From positions 2,574,001 to 2,638,000 of the forward strand of contig AP024710.1 of NCBI GenBank assembly GCA_024363285.1: a stretch of DNA of 64,000 nucleotides, in the 5' to 3' direction. Origin of the DNA: Leptolinea sp. HRD-7 (lineage in GTDB: Bacteria; Chloroflexota; Anaerolineae; Anaerolineales; Anaerolineaceae). Position 1 is the stretch's first letter, and the number at the start of each line of letters is the position of its first letter. The notes under the pieces are model-generated. The model did not search any database. It worked only from the letters and a program-made list of their open reading frames with translations, and was not told the DNA's origin. Positions 43,923-52,197 of this stretch are shown here, in pieces. The position numbers and the translations under genes are program-made.

Positions 43923-45417
43923 GCATCTCAGATGCTTCGATGCTTTTACCATCTCGGGTGAGTTCACCGTTGTATTCCATTCCCTGACCGGAAGATGTCC
44001 AGCCGTCCATCATAAAGGGGATATTGCCATCCGCTGCAATCCATGTGCCATTATACCTTCTGGCTATATGTAAATGCGATCCTGTAGAAAATCCACCTTC
44101 ACAAGAAGGATGTCCAATTGGTTCACCCGCTTTAACATACGTACCACGTTCGACTCTGTCACGGGATTCAATGTGCATATACAAAATTGTCCAGCCGGTT
44201 TGTTCTTTTCCATCGCCATCGAGATCTTGAACAACCGCGCCGTTATCGGCTCGAACTATGTCACCATCGGCAGCCGCGAGAACCCAGTCGTCAGATGATT
44301 CACAACCTTCAATCTCTCCGGGAGGAGCGAAGTCAAGAGCGCCCCAGGCGGCTCCGTCACCCCAGGAACAATGAGGACCGCCAGTGAAATACCATTTTAC
44401 ATTTTTCTGAAAAGGTAGCTGCAAAGATGGTTGATGAAGTTTTGCAGGGAGAAGAGGTTCTAAAGAAAGGTCGAATGGGTAGCCAAACAGGAATTTGTAT
44501 TGTGAAATAAATCCATTATTCGTGATCGCTTTTTCCCAGGCTTCACGTCCGAGAACTTTACTGAAGAAATATTGGACGCCTGCTGTTCCTGGATTGACAG
44601 TAGCGCTTGGAGTAATTAGAGTACCATCTACGAGAATGAATTGGGCTAAAGCATTAACCTGATATAAGTAAAAACCTTTATTCAGGTTATTAGCAGCAAA
44701 ACTTAACTGCTTATATAGCCCCTTGGGTGCTCCTTCTTGATCGTAACCAAGAGGATAGGCTATTTGGTTCGAATCCGGCCGAGGATTTGTCACCCAACCG
44801 CTCATATGTTCCAGCAGAGCCAATAACAATCTGGGATTAACCGAATAGTCGCGCGCAACCCGGTTGACGATTTCCACTCCGGCCAGTGGCGTACCATCCA
44901 CTTCCTCACTATAGTTTGAAAGGTAACCGTTGCGGCCTTCGAGAAACGCGGCAGAACTGAAGCCGATTGTTGTCGGGCTGTAGACCAGTTCGGAATCGGG
45001 AATTATTTTAAAATCAGGTGCCTTGCCGGCAGGTTTTGGCGCTGGGATGTCAATTTCCTGTCCTACAAGCAATAAATTTTCATCAATAATCTCATTTTCA
45101 TCGATAAGGTCCTGAAGGCTGACACCATGATTATTGGCGATCTTGCCATAGGTGTCATTCGGTTGAGCGATATATTTTTCTGGGTCAGTACGCAATGTCG
45201 GTAGCGTATGAGGCCTGTCAGGAGTTGGCGTGGGGGCGGGTTCCCCGGGGCTGCGGGTGGGAGGACGGGCAGCTTGGGTGGCTATGACTGCTGCCGTCTG
45301 TTTGATTTTTTCTTCATCCGATAATTCAGTTTGAGATGTTACCGCGTTGCGCACACAGGCGATAGATACAAGACAAAAGATAATGAAAAGAAGGACACTC
45401 TTATTTTTTAATCGCAC
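43894..45417 (-). CDS. LysM-M23 lipoprotein, copy 1 (putative peptidoglycan hydrolase)
   Basis: The first of the three copies (507 residues): lipobox VSIAC, Thr/Pro linker with EPAPTPTPDRP, and a clear LysM (YIAQPNDTYGKIANNHGVSL, about 80-130). A middle domain with NPRLLLALLEHMSGWVT and AGVQYFFSKVLG follows, then an M23-type domain with FTGGPHCSWGDG, LDFAPPG and SHLHIARRYNGTWI. The glutamate in the ALLE motif of the middle domain is in the place of the catalytic Glu of GH23 enzymes, an inference from pattern only. It starts with GTG, with GGAGG six bases upstream inside the end of the HIT gene. It follows the HIT gene by 2 bases. Confidence 0.86.
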   Translation of the reverse strand: MRLKNKSVLLFIIFCLVSIACVRNAVTSQTELSDEEKIKQTAAVIATQAARPPTRSPGEPAPTPTPDRPHTLPTLRTDPEKYIAQPNDTYGKIANNHGVSLQDLIDENEIIDENLLLVGQEIDIPAPKPAGKAPDFKIIPDSELVYSPTTIGFSSAAFLEGRNGYLSNYSEEVDGTPLAGVEIVNRVARDYSVNPRLLLALLEHMSGWVTNPRPDSNQIAYPLGYDQEGAPKGLYKQLSFAANNLNKGFYLYQVNALAQFILVDGTLITPSATVNPGTAGVQYFFSKVLGREAWEKAITNNGFISQYKFLFGYPFDLSLEPLLPAKLHQPSLQLPFQKNVKWYFTGGPHCSWGDGAAWGALDFAPPGEIEGCESSDDWVLAAADGDIVRADNGAVVQDLDGDGKEQTGWTILYMHIESRDRVERGTYVKAGEPIGHPSCEGGFSTGSHLHIARRYNGTWIAADGNIPFMMDGWTSSGQGMEYNGELTRDGKSIEASEMREENNQINR

Positions 45418-45419
45418 AG

Positions 45420-45767
45420 TTATCCTCCCATCAATGGCATTTTATTCCCACCCAATAAGTGGATGTGCAAATGTTGGACCGATTGACCCGAATCTGGTCC
45501 GGTATTGACGACCAACCGGTAACCGGTTTCGGATATTCCTAAATCAGTTGCCAATTTGCGGGCAATTAGGATCAAATCGCCCATCAGTTCTTTGTCAGCC
45601 GCCGTAACAGAATTAATGGATTCAAGATGTTTATTGGGAACAATTAGAATGTGAATTGGAGCTCTAGGATAACGATCGCGAAAAGCTGTGACTGTTTCAT
45701 TCTGAAAAACTATATCACCGGGAAGTTTACCCGTAATTATTTCGCAGAAAATGCAGGGAGCTGCCAT
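45420..45767 (-). CDS. HIT-family protein (histidine triad nucleotide hydrolase)
   Basis: A 115-residue HIT protein that should hydrolyse nucleoside phosphoramidates or similar adenylated compounds. The N-terminal CIFCEI and the C-terminal histidine triad QHLHIHLLGG are present. Pfam-typical length. The first cysteine pair is common in this family. It starts 27 bases after the deacetylase gene and overlaps the regulatory sequence of the LysM/M23 copies, so it is in the same operon. The position gives no specific substrate. Confidence 0.95.
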   Translation of the reverse strand: MAAPCIFCEIITGKLPGDIVFQNETVTAFRDRYPRAPIHILIVPNKHLESINSVTAADKELMGDLILIARKLATDLGISETGYRLVVNTGPDSGQSVQHLHIHLLGGNKMPLMGG

Positions 45768-45793
45768 GTGAAGTTCCTTATCTTAATCCGTAA

Positions 45794-46990
45794 TTATTGG
45801 GCAATGGCGGTTGGAATCTCTCCCGTCTTTGATTTGCAGACAATGTCATAATATGCCAGTTCATCCGCTCTGGTTTCTAATGCTTTCGCGGCGGCATCAT
45901 TTCCTGTAAGGCGGACTTCATCCAGCCGATAATACGCGTCTGTGTCCCAGTAACGCGGAATGGTCATCAACGGATCGCCGGCAAACCCCTCCGGTGTATA
46001 TCCGGGGCGTTGCGGGTCCATTTCATCGGCCAGTGGAATCCAATTGTACATAACCGGACCACGAGGCACGACGGTAAACCCGACCTGAAAACCGGCTTCT
46101 CTGGCCAACCGGGCAGAAAGCTGAGAGAAAGTACCTCCGGGCCAGATATAAGCAAGTGGTTTAACCCCCAGGTCTTTTTGCATGGCATCCATGGAACCTT
46201 GAAGCTCTCCACGCAAGAAGGTTTCATCATTCTGGAAATAATTATGAATCACACCATGCGCCTGATAATCCACATAGCCTGCGGCAATCAGATTCCGCTG
46301 TTCGTTGATCAGATCCTGGGTGTTTTCCTTAAAACTGATCCAGGAATTAATAACCGGCCATCCCCATTTTTCATAATAGGTTTTAAATTTTTCATCAAAA
46401 TAAGGTTGATGATGGCGGTCATCGACTATCAAAAGAACCGAACGTGATGGAATTTTCGCGTTGTTATACATAAAATCGACAAATTGTTGCATGCGTATTG
46501 CTTCAAATTTTTGATCATGAAGTGATTTCATTAAAGCTTTGAAATCCGTCATGGTTATGTCATTATCTTTTGCGGCATCACCGTCGGAAATTCCATGGAA
46601 CATGATTGCCATCACAACCGTGCCGGGCGCGCTTTTGTTGGGATCCCATCTATTTTTTAAGTAGGTGCAGACATCTTTTTCGTATTGGCGGGGAATATCC
46701 AATGGTTTCAGGAATTCAGAACGATAGATCGCCGGTAGCGGCGGGGGGGTGATATTGGGATCTGTTGTTGGAACGGGTGTTTCTGTTGGTGGAGCGGGAG
46801 TTGCTGTAGCAGTAGGGACGCCGTATGTTGCCGTGAGAAGCGCGTCTTCAAATTGTTTGGTACGGTCAACCTTAGGTTGAGCAGATACAGTATTTAAAGT
46901 GCCACCGCAGGCAGAAAGGAGCATAGCAGCTGTAAGGCTCAGGCTCCAGATAATCTGACTGCGGTGGTTTTTTGAGATTTGTGTGGTCAT
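45794..46990 (-). CDS. Polysaccharide deacetylase-like lipoprotein
   Basis: A 398-residue predicted lipoprotein (lipobox LLSAC) with a Thr/Pro-rich linker (ATPAPPTETPVPTTD) and a NodB-type deacetylase domain (about 130-360). The zinc site is recognisable though changed: LIVDDRHH holds the Asp pair, YQAHGVIHNYF has the H-x3-H pair, and YIWPGGTFSQ replaces the usual RPP-G block. It may deacetylate an envelope polysaccharide, or may have lost activity. ATG 46990 gives the normal signal peptide; the in-frame start at 47020 is an alternative. It lies between ino1 (42 bases) and HIT. Confidence 0.83.
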   Translation of the reverse strand: MTTQISKNHRSQIIWSLSLTAAMLLSACGGTLNTVSAQPKVDRTKQFEDALLTATYGVPTATATPAPPTETPVPTTDPNITPPPLPAIYRSEFLKPLDIPRQYEKDVCTYLKNRWDPNKSAPGTVVMAIMFHGISDGDAAKDNDITMTDFKALMKSLHDQKFEAIRMQQFVDFMYNNAKIPSRSVLLIVDDRHHQPYFDEKFKTYYEKWGWPVINSWISFKENTQDLINEQRNLIAAGYVDYQAHGVIHNYFQNDETFLRGELQGSMDAMQKDLGVKPLAYIWPGGTFSQLSARLAREAGFQVGFTVVPRGPVMYNWIPLADEMDPQRPGYTPEGFAGDPLMTIPRYWDTDAYYRLDEVRLTGNDAAAKALETRADELAYYDIVCKSKTGEIPTAIAQ

Positions 46991-47032
46991 GTGCTGAATT
47001 CTACCAGTAAGTGGTACCACACAAAAGTACAG

Positions 47033-48127
47033 TTATAAGGCTTCTGACTGTTCTCCACGAATGAAGGCTTCTGTCATTTCGCGGCAAACACTGTCACGGA
47101 ATTGTTTGGGTGGAGTTTTCATGAAATAGGAGGACGGTCCGATAACAGGGCCGGCCATACCACGATCGATGGCTATCTTGGCGCAGCGAACGGCGTCGAT
47201 GACCACACCGGCGGAGTTGGGGGAATCCCAGACTTCCAGCTTGGTTTCAAGATTCAAAGGAACTTCACCAAAGGTAGTACCTTCCATGCGGATGTAGCAC
47301 CATTTGCGGTCGGTCAACCACGGCACGTAGTCGCTGGGACCGACATGAATGGCTTCTTCAGGAAGCGGGGTGGGAAGCTGGCTCTGAACAGAACCGGTCT
47401 TGGATATCTTCTTGGATTCCAGACGTTCGCGTTCGAGCATGTTCATGAAATCGGTGTTTCCGCCAAAGTTCAATTGATAGGTGCGTTCCAGTTTAACACC
47501 GCGGTCAACGAACAGACTGGTTAATGTGCGATGCACAATGGTGGCACCAACCTGACTCTTGATGTCATCGCCGATGATAGGAAGTCCGCGCTGTTTGAAG
47601 CGGTCCCCCCAGTATTCAGAGCTGGCGATGAAAACCGGAATACAGTTGACCATAGCACAGCCGGCATCAAGAATCTGTTCAGCATACCATTTGGTTGCCA
47701 TTTCGGAACCAACAGGCAGGTAGCTGACAACTACATCGGTTTTAGTATCTTTCAGAATCTTCACGATGTCAGCAGTAGGGCCGGGGGCTTTTGTTAAAAT
47801 CTGAGACAGGTACTTGCCGAGGCCGTCATGGGTCATTCCACGATGAACAGGAACATTCAAATTGGGAACATCGGAAAATTTGAATGTGTTGTTAGGGTAC
47901 GCGAAGATAGCCTCAGAGAGGTCTTTGCCCACTTTAGTGTCAACAACATCAAATGCCGCCGTGAATTCAATATCGTTGATGTGATATCCACCCAGGTTGA
48001 CATGCATCAATCCAGGGACACGTTCGTTCTCTTTGGCGTTCCGATAAAACTGCACTCCTTGAACAAAGGAAGACGCGCAGTTACCCACACCAATGATAGC
48101 GACGCGAACTTTTTTATTGTTGGCCAT
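47033..48127 (-). CDS. ino1: Inositol-3-phosphate synthase
   Basis: It converts glucose 6-phosphate to 1L-myo-inositol 1-phosphate with NAD, the first step of inositol lipid and solute synthesis. The 364-residue length fits the short prokaryotic type. The NAD-binding start [52 protein letters not shown], and the C-terminal [20 protein letters not shown] are family blocks. AAGGAG lies 10 bases upstream. It shares a divergent promoter region with a TetR gene, and heads an operon with the deacetylase, HIT and LysM/M23 genes. Confidence 0.94.
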   Translation of the reverse strand: MANNKKVRVAIIGVGNCASSFVQGVQFYRNAKENERVPGLMHVNLGGYHINDIEFTAAFDVVDTKVGKDLSEAIFAYPNNTFKFSDVPNLNVPVHRGMTHDGLGKYLSQILTKAPGPTADIVKILKDTKTDVVVSYLPVGSEMATKWYAEQILDAGCAMVNCIPVFIASSEYWGDRFKQRGLPIIGDDIKSQVGATIVHRTLTSLFVDRGVKLERTYQLNFGGNTDFMNMLERERLESKKISKTGSVQSQLPTPLPEEAIHVGPSDYVPWLTDRKWCYIRMEGTTFGEVPLNLETKLEVWDSPNSAGVVIDAVRCAKIAIDRGMAGPVIGPSSYFMKTPPKQFRDSVCREMTEAFIRGEQSEAL

Positions 48128-48184
48128 TAGTTAATGCTCCTTATAAAATGAATTCGTTCTGCTACAGATCGATTTGTTGTTTTG

Positions 48185-48213
48185 ATTATAGTATTCACCA
48201 ATAAAATGAACAA
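48185..48213 (-). promoter_or_regulatory. Predicted ino1 promoter
   Basis: On the minus strand, TATAAT (48185-48190) follows TTGTTC (48208-48213) by 17 bases. The transcript would start about 50 bases before the ino1 ATG. Confidence 0.55.
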
Positions 48214-48228
48214 TGAATTTATCCATAC

Positions 48229-48279
48229 TTATCAAACACTTGATTGAACAGTATAATAAAAAGACCTTTTATCAATCAA
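48229..48279 (+). promoter_or_regulatory. TetR promoter with dyad operator candidates
   Basis: TTATCA (48229-48234) and TATAAT (48252-48257), 17 bases apart, drive the TetR gene. The dyad ATCAA-N4-TTGAT (48231-48244) overlaps the -35. Arms TTGATTGA (48240-48247) and TCAATCAA (48272-48279) flank the -10. TetR proteins often autoregulate from such sites; binding is an inference. Confidence 0.5.
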
Positions 48280-48297
48280 ACAGTTGTTGGAGGAGAT

Positions 48298-48873
48298 ATG
48301 GAAACAAAAATCGATAATCCTTCTGTGAGAAAAAACGAACTGATTGAAGCTACATTTGAAATAATCGCCCGGCTGGGTTTTGAAGGATTGCGGATTCGTG
48401 ATGTGGCCAAAGAAGTGGGGATTAACCCTGCAACGATGTATTACTACTTTCCGACCAAAGAAGCCTTGATCGATAATGTGATCGATTATGTTTTTAAACG
48501 GATGGAAATCTTCATTGAAGAAGCACCCGGGACCCCAAAAGAGCAACTTCACGCGCATTTGACACGTCTCTCTCGCAAGATGCGAGATGATCCCGGATTG
48601 TTTGCCGTTTACTCTGAAATGCAATTGCGCTGTAGACGAAACTCAGCCGCGGAGAAATTTCTTCAGTATGAAACAACTTGGAGTAAAAAACTGGAAACAC
48701 TGCTTTATACCGGAATCAGGCAGGGTTACTGGCCAAATTATCTCGACCCGGAGCAGGTAGCCGGTACCATTATCCTTATTATCCAAGGGGCTGGTTTAAT
48801 AGCGGGCCAGTCAACCCGGCAGATTGAGAATTCTTTCAACCAGATTGAGCGGTGGATGTCTGGACGGTATTAG
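48298..48873 (+). CDS. TetR-family transcriptional regulator
   Basis: A 191-residue one-component repressor. The N-terminal helix-turn-helix is clear (LRIRDVAKEVGINPATMYYYF, residues about 25-60); the C-terminal ligand domain is not recognisable. ATG 48298 has a strong GGAGGAG just upstream; the longer 48244 start is rejected. It is divergent from ino1, with possible operators in the shared 170-base region. It may regulate itself and ino1. The cue is unknown. Confidence 0.93.
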   Translation: METKIDNPSVRKNELIEATFEIIARLGFEGLRIRDVAKEVGINPATMYYYFPTKEALIDNVIDYVFKRMEIFIEEAPGTPKEQLHAHLTRLSRKMRDDPGLFAVYSEMQLRCRRNSAAEKFLQYETTWSKKLETLLYTGIRQGYWPNYLDPEQVAGTIILIIQGAGLIAGQSTRQIENSFNQIERWMSGRY

Positions 48874-49021
48874 TTTTTCCAATAGATATGGTTAAAAAAA
48901 TAAATTTGATATAAAAAATCTTTGCAGACAGTTTAAAAAAATATACAACGTGCGATACTTAGAAATATATTCAAGATCCCAATAATAACAACTTGATTCT
49001 TTTTATTTCGGATGGTGATAA

Positions 49022-50197
49022 TTGAGAAAATTGTTAAGGATCTATCAATTATTGGTTCTGGCTTTATTTATAATTATCTTTTCAGGTTTTTCAAATAGTT
49101 TTCTTGCTTTAGTGTCTCCTCCTCAGGAGCAATTGTTTATTGATACGTTTGAACAATATGTCACTACAAAGCTTGTTCGACAAGCCTATCAAGTGTGGGA
49201 AGATGGGGCTCGAATAGAAGTAAATCTGGACACAAATGCTGTGGGGATTGGAACTAAATCATTGAAGGTTGATGTTATTGGTCCCAATCCTATGGATAAT
49301 GTTTCATCAGGGTCAATTTACCATTCGCTTCCTCTAAATCAAAGAAATTGGTCTAATTCATCCGGTTTTCGATTCTGGATTAAAAACCCTTCTAATAACA
49401 GCCTGTGGCTGACATTCAATTTCAAAGAAGCGTATAACGAGTACTGGTCGGTAGCTGAGGGAGCACCATATATCATTGAGGATAAGACTTCTCCATCCAT
49501 TCAATTAGAAAGCCAGTATGGAAATCTGATTATCCCTCCAGATTTTACTGGTTGGGTGACTATTCCGATCGGAAGCTTTTCTGTTCCTGATTGGAACACT
49601 GCTCGAGGCGATAAGACCCTTCAATTATCCTCGATAGAGTCGTACGCATTGGGAGTAACTGTTCAAAAAGACTATCCCCGTACATTTTATATCGATAACT
49701 TTGAAGTCTTATCTTCCGATGTCGTTATTCCTTTAATTGAAGGAACGAATGAAATTGAAATACCAAAATCCGGCGAACATTTAGAGAAATTTCAGGCGGT
49801 AGATATTGCTAAAGGAACCGCACTTTCGGCTGAATGGAGTATTGACTCACAGAATAATCATGACCTATCCATTACATCGGGTGGCTCAGTGATAATTCCT
49901 TCTTCTGCGAAAGCCGGTTTTGTAAATATAGCGGCTTCAGTAAAAAGTAATGAGAAAACCTTCGTCATTACCAGGAAAACCCTGCTTACCGGAGGCGCTT
50001 TCCCGATTGCCGAAGACCATTCAGCGGATGCCTCAAACCAGGTGCTTCCAATTCCAACCAAAACTGCGTATGAAGAATTTGCCAGTAACTTTGAAATATG
50101 GGCGATGGATTACCGGCCATTATTTGTCATAATTTCTGTCAGTGTGGTTTTGATGTTTATTCTTATCCTTTCCCGGTTCCAGAACAATTTAAAATAG
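49022..50197 (+). CDS. Membrane-anchored beta-sandwich protein of a glucan synthase operon
   Basis: A 391-residue exported protein: an N-terminal signal (about 1-27), a CBM11-like jelly-roll (about 35-235, ending in FYIDNFEVL), a second beta-rich region (about 240-325), and one C-terminal membrane helix (about 365-386) with a short basic tail. No family can be assigned with certainty. The order (jelly-roll domain, C-terminal helix, next gene BcsA-like) resembles a reduced BcsB, the periplasmic partner of cellulose synthase. It is much shorter than BcsB. Start is TTG 49022, with weak ribosome-site sequence upstream. It is the first gene of a three-gene operon, 13 bases before the synthase. Confidence 0.75.
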   Translation: MRKLLRIYQLLVLALFIIIFSGFSNSFLALVSPPQEQLFIDTFEQYVTTKLVRQAYQVWEDGARIEVNLDTNAVGIGTKSLKVDVIGPNPMDNVSSGSIYHSLPLNQRNWSNSSGFRFWIKNPSNNSLWLTFNFKEAYNEYWSVAEGAPYIIEDKTSPSIQLESQYGNLIIPPDFTGWVTIPIGSFSVPDWNTARGDKTLQLSSIESYALGVTVQKDYPRTFYIDNFEVLSSDVVIPLIEGTNEIEIPKSGEHLEKFQAVDIAKGTALSAEWSIDSQNNHDLSITSGGSVIIPSSAKAGFVNIAASVKSNEKTFVITRKTLLTGGAFPIAEDHSADASNQVLPIPTKTAYEEFASNFEIWAMDYRPLFVIISVSVVLMFILILSRFQNNLK

Positions 50198-50210
50198 GAC
50201 AGAAGAGATT

Positions 50211-52184
50211 ATGCTGGGATCTCCTTTTGATTTACGTATTATCGCAGAAAAGATGGCCTTACTTGTGGTCATTCTCAGTGTGATTCTGGTTTTTGCCAAT
50301 CTGACACATAGTAACCGTAAATACCTTAAGTACTTCATTGGATTTGCCATATTGATACAGACCGCGTACATGGTCTGGCGCGCGCTTTATACGATCCCCA
50401 CTTTTAATGTCATCAGCCTGGTTTTTGGTGGATTGCTTTTTCTTGCAGAATTATTAGCGCTTCTTCAATCAACCACTCACCGGATTATGTTCCTTAAAGA
50501 TTTCAATCCGGTAATAAAAACATTGAACGATCTTGATGTTTTACCAACTGTCGACATTCTAATTGCCACATACAATGAACCAGTTTCCATTCTGCGAAAT
50601 ACTGTAGCGGCTGCCACCAGTCAAAAATATCCTAAAGACAAATATAAGGTCTATATTTGTGACGATGGTTGCAGAGATGAAGTACGTCAACTGGCAGATG
50701 AGTATGGGGCTGTGTGGGTCACTCGAGAAAAACACACTCACGCCAAAGCAGGTAACCTGAATAATTGCCTTCAAAACTACGCGAGTGGAGAACTTTTCGC
50801 TGTTTTAGACGCCGATATGATCACCAAATCCACATTTCTGGAAAGAATGGTGGGTTATTTTGATGATCCCAATATGGCACTGGTTCAGGCTCCGCAAGTT
50901 TTCTATAATCCGGATCCTTTTCAAAACAATTTGAAATTATTTGAGACCATTCCGAACGAGCAGGATTTCTTTATGCGTGAAGTTCTGGAACGTCGGGCAA
51001 TGTTTAATGCTGTGTTGAATGTCGGGAGCAATGCCATTTTCCGGCGTTCCGCTATTGAGGCAATTGGCTGGATACCGGTCGGTACGATCACTGAAGATAT
51101 GGCGACCAGCATGCTTTTACAGGCGAGAGGATACAACACTACATTTGTCAACGAGAATCTGGCCATGGGGCTTTCTCCCGATTATTTTGCTGATTATGTT
51201 GTTCAGCGTGATCGATGGTGCCGGGGAAATATCCAGGTAATGAAAAAATGGAATCCATTAAAACTACCCGGCTTGACATTTATGCAGCGGTTGATCTATC
51301 TGGATGGGGTTATGTACTGGTTCTTTGGGCTTCAGAAGCTCATTTACTATATCGGCCCGATGCTATTTTTGTTATTTGGTATTCCGATTTATTACTCTGA
51401 TGTTTTTACAATGTTGTTATTTTTTGTTCCCACATATTATTCGGCATCGTTAATCTTCACCTTGTTCGGACATAAGAGCCGTACATACACCTGGGCGCAC
51501 ATATATGAATCTGCGCTAGCTCCATATTTATCCATATCCGCTTTATCCGAATTGTTCTTTTCGAACAAGATTAAATTCTCTGTAACACCCAAGGGTAAAT
51601 CAGCTTCTCACACATATTTCGCGTTTCGGGTAGCGTTACCACATATTATTCTGGCTATCTTCAGTTTGATCTCGCTGGCAGTTGGAATTAATAAAATGTT
51701 GACTGATGTTAACTATATGATGCCGGTATACCTGGTAAACCTGTTCTGGTTGCTTTACAACATGTTGGGAATTTTTGTAGCTATCTTTGTGTGTTTTGAA
51801 AAGCAGCGTTTTCGAGCGGCTGAACGTTTTTCGATCAAAGACCGGTTATTTCTCCAATTCCCCGATGGTTCAGGAACTTACGTCGACCTGTTGGATATTT
51901 CAGTTGCCGGATGCGCTGTATCACCGGTTGAGCCTATTAATAATCCTGATGGCTTCTGCGGGGAGAAGATGACATTGGTTTTTCCTGATGCGTATTTCAG
52001 TATCCCCTGTGTATTCCTGCGAAGCAGATCCTGGGGACGAAAGATTATCCTCACATTTGACGGGCTGTCAACTTCACAGTATTCAACACTTGTCAATTTC
52101 ATTTTTGACAGACAAATGAATGGATTTGGAGAGTTCAGTAAAGAGAATATATTTACTATCATGAAAACAAAAGTCTTTCGATGA
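50211..52184 (+). CDS. BcsA-like processive glycosyltransferase with PilZ domain
   Basis: A 657-residue membrane family-2 glycosyltransferase that should polymerise a beta-linked glucan (cellulose-like) and export it. The N terminus has about three helices; a GT-A catalytic domain (about 105-350) has Asp114-type substrate site, DDG (151-153), DAD (200-202), TED (Asp296) and Q332-RDRW, the processive-synthase signature. About four more helices follow, then a PilZ domain (about 530-640) with RxxxR (Arg535-Arg539) and DISVAG (Asp562-Gly567), the full c-di-GMP binding pair. This layout matches BcsA. Sugar identity is inferred from the family, and 1,3- or mixed-link glucan is possible. It is flanked by the beta-sandwich gene and a GH5 lipoprotein. 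Confidence 0.92.
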   Translation: MLGSPFDLRIIAEKMALLVVILSVILVFANLTHSNRKYLKYFIGFAILIQTAYMVWRALYTIPTFNVISLVFGGLLFLAELLALLQSTTHRIMFLKDFNPVIKTLNDLDVLPTVDILIATYNEPVSILRNTVAAATSQKYPKDKYKVYICDDGCRDEVRQLADEYGAVWVTREKHTHAKAGNLNNCLQNYASGELFAVLDADMITKSTFLERMVGYFDDPNMALVQAPQVFYNPDPFQNNLKLFETIPNEQDFFMREVLERRAMFNAVLNVGSNAIFRRSAIEAIGWIPVGTITEDMATSMLLQARGYNTTFVNENLAMGLSPDYFADYVVQRDRWCRGNIQVMKKWNPLKLPGLTFMQRLIYLDGVMYWFFGLQKLIYYIGPMLFLLFGIPIYYSDVFTMLLFFVPTYYSASLIFTLFGHKSRTYTWAHIYESALAPYLSISALSELFFSNKIKFSVTPKGKSASHTYFAFRVALPHIILAIFSLISLAVGINKMLTDVNYMMPVYLVNLFWLLYNMLGIFVAIFVCFEKQRFRAAERFSIKDRLFLQFPDGSGTYVDLLDISVAGCAVSPVEPINNPDGFCGEKMTLVFPDAYFSIPCVFLRSRSWGRKIILTFDGLSTSQYSTLVNFIFDRQMNGFGEFSKENIFTIMKTKVFR

Positions 52185-52197
52185 ACCCAAGTATCTA

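Noticed and set aside
48874-49021. Possible c-di-GMP riboswitch or clear promoter before the glucan synthase operon
   Set aside because: The region is only AT-rich; no conserved aptamer core and no well-spaced -35/-10 pair is seen.
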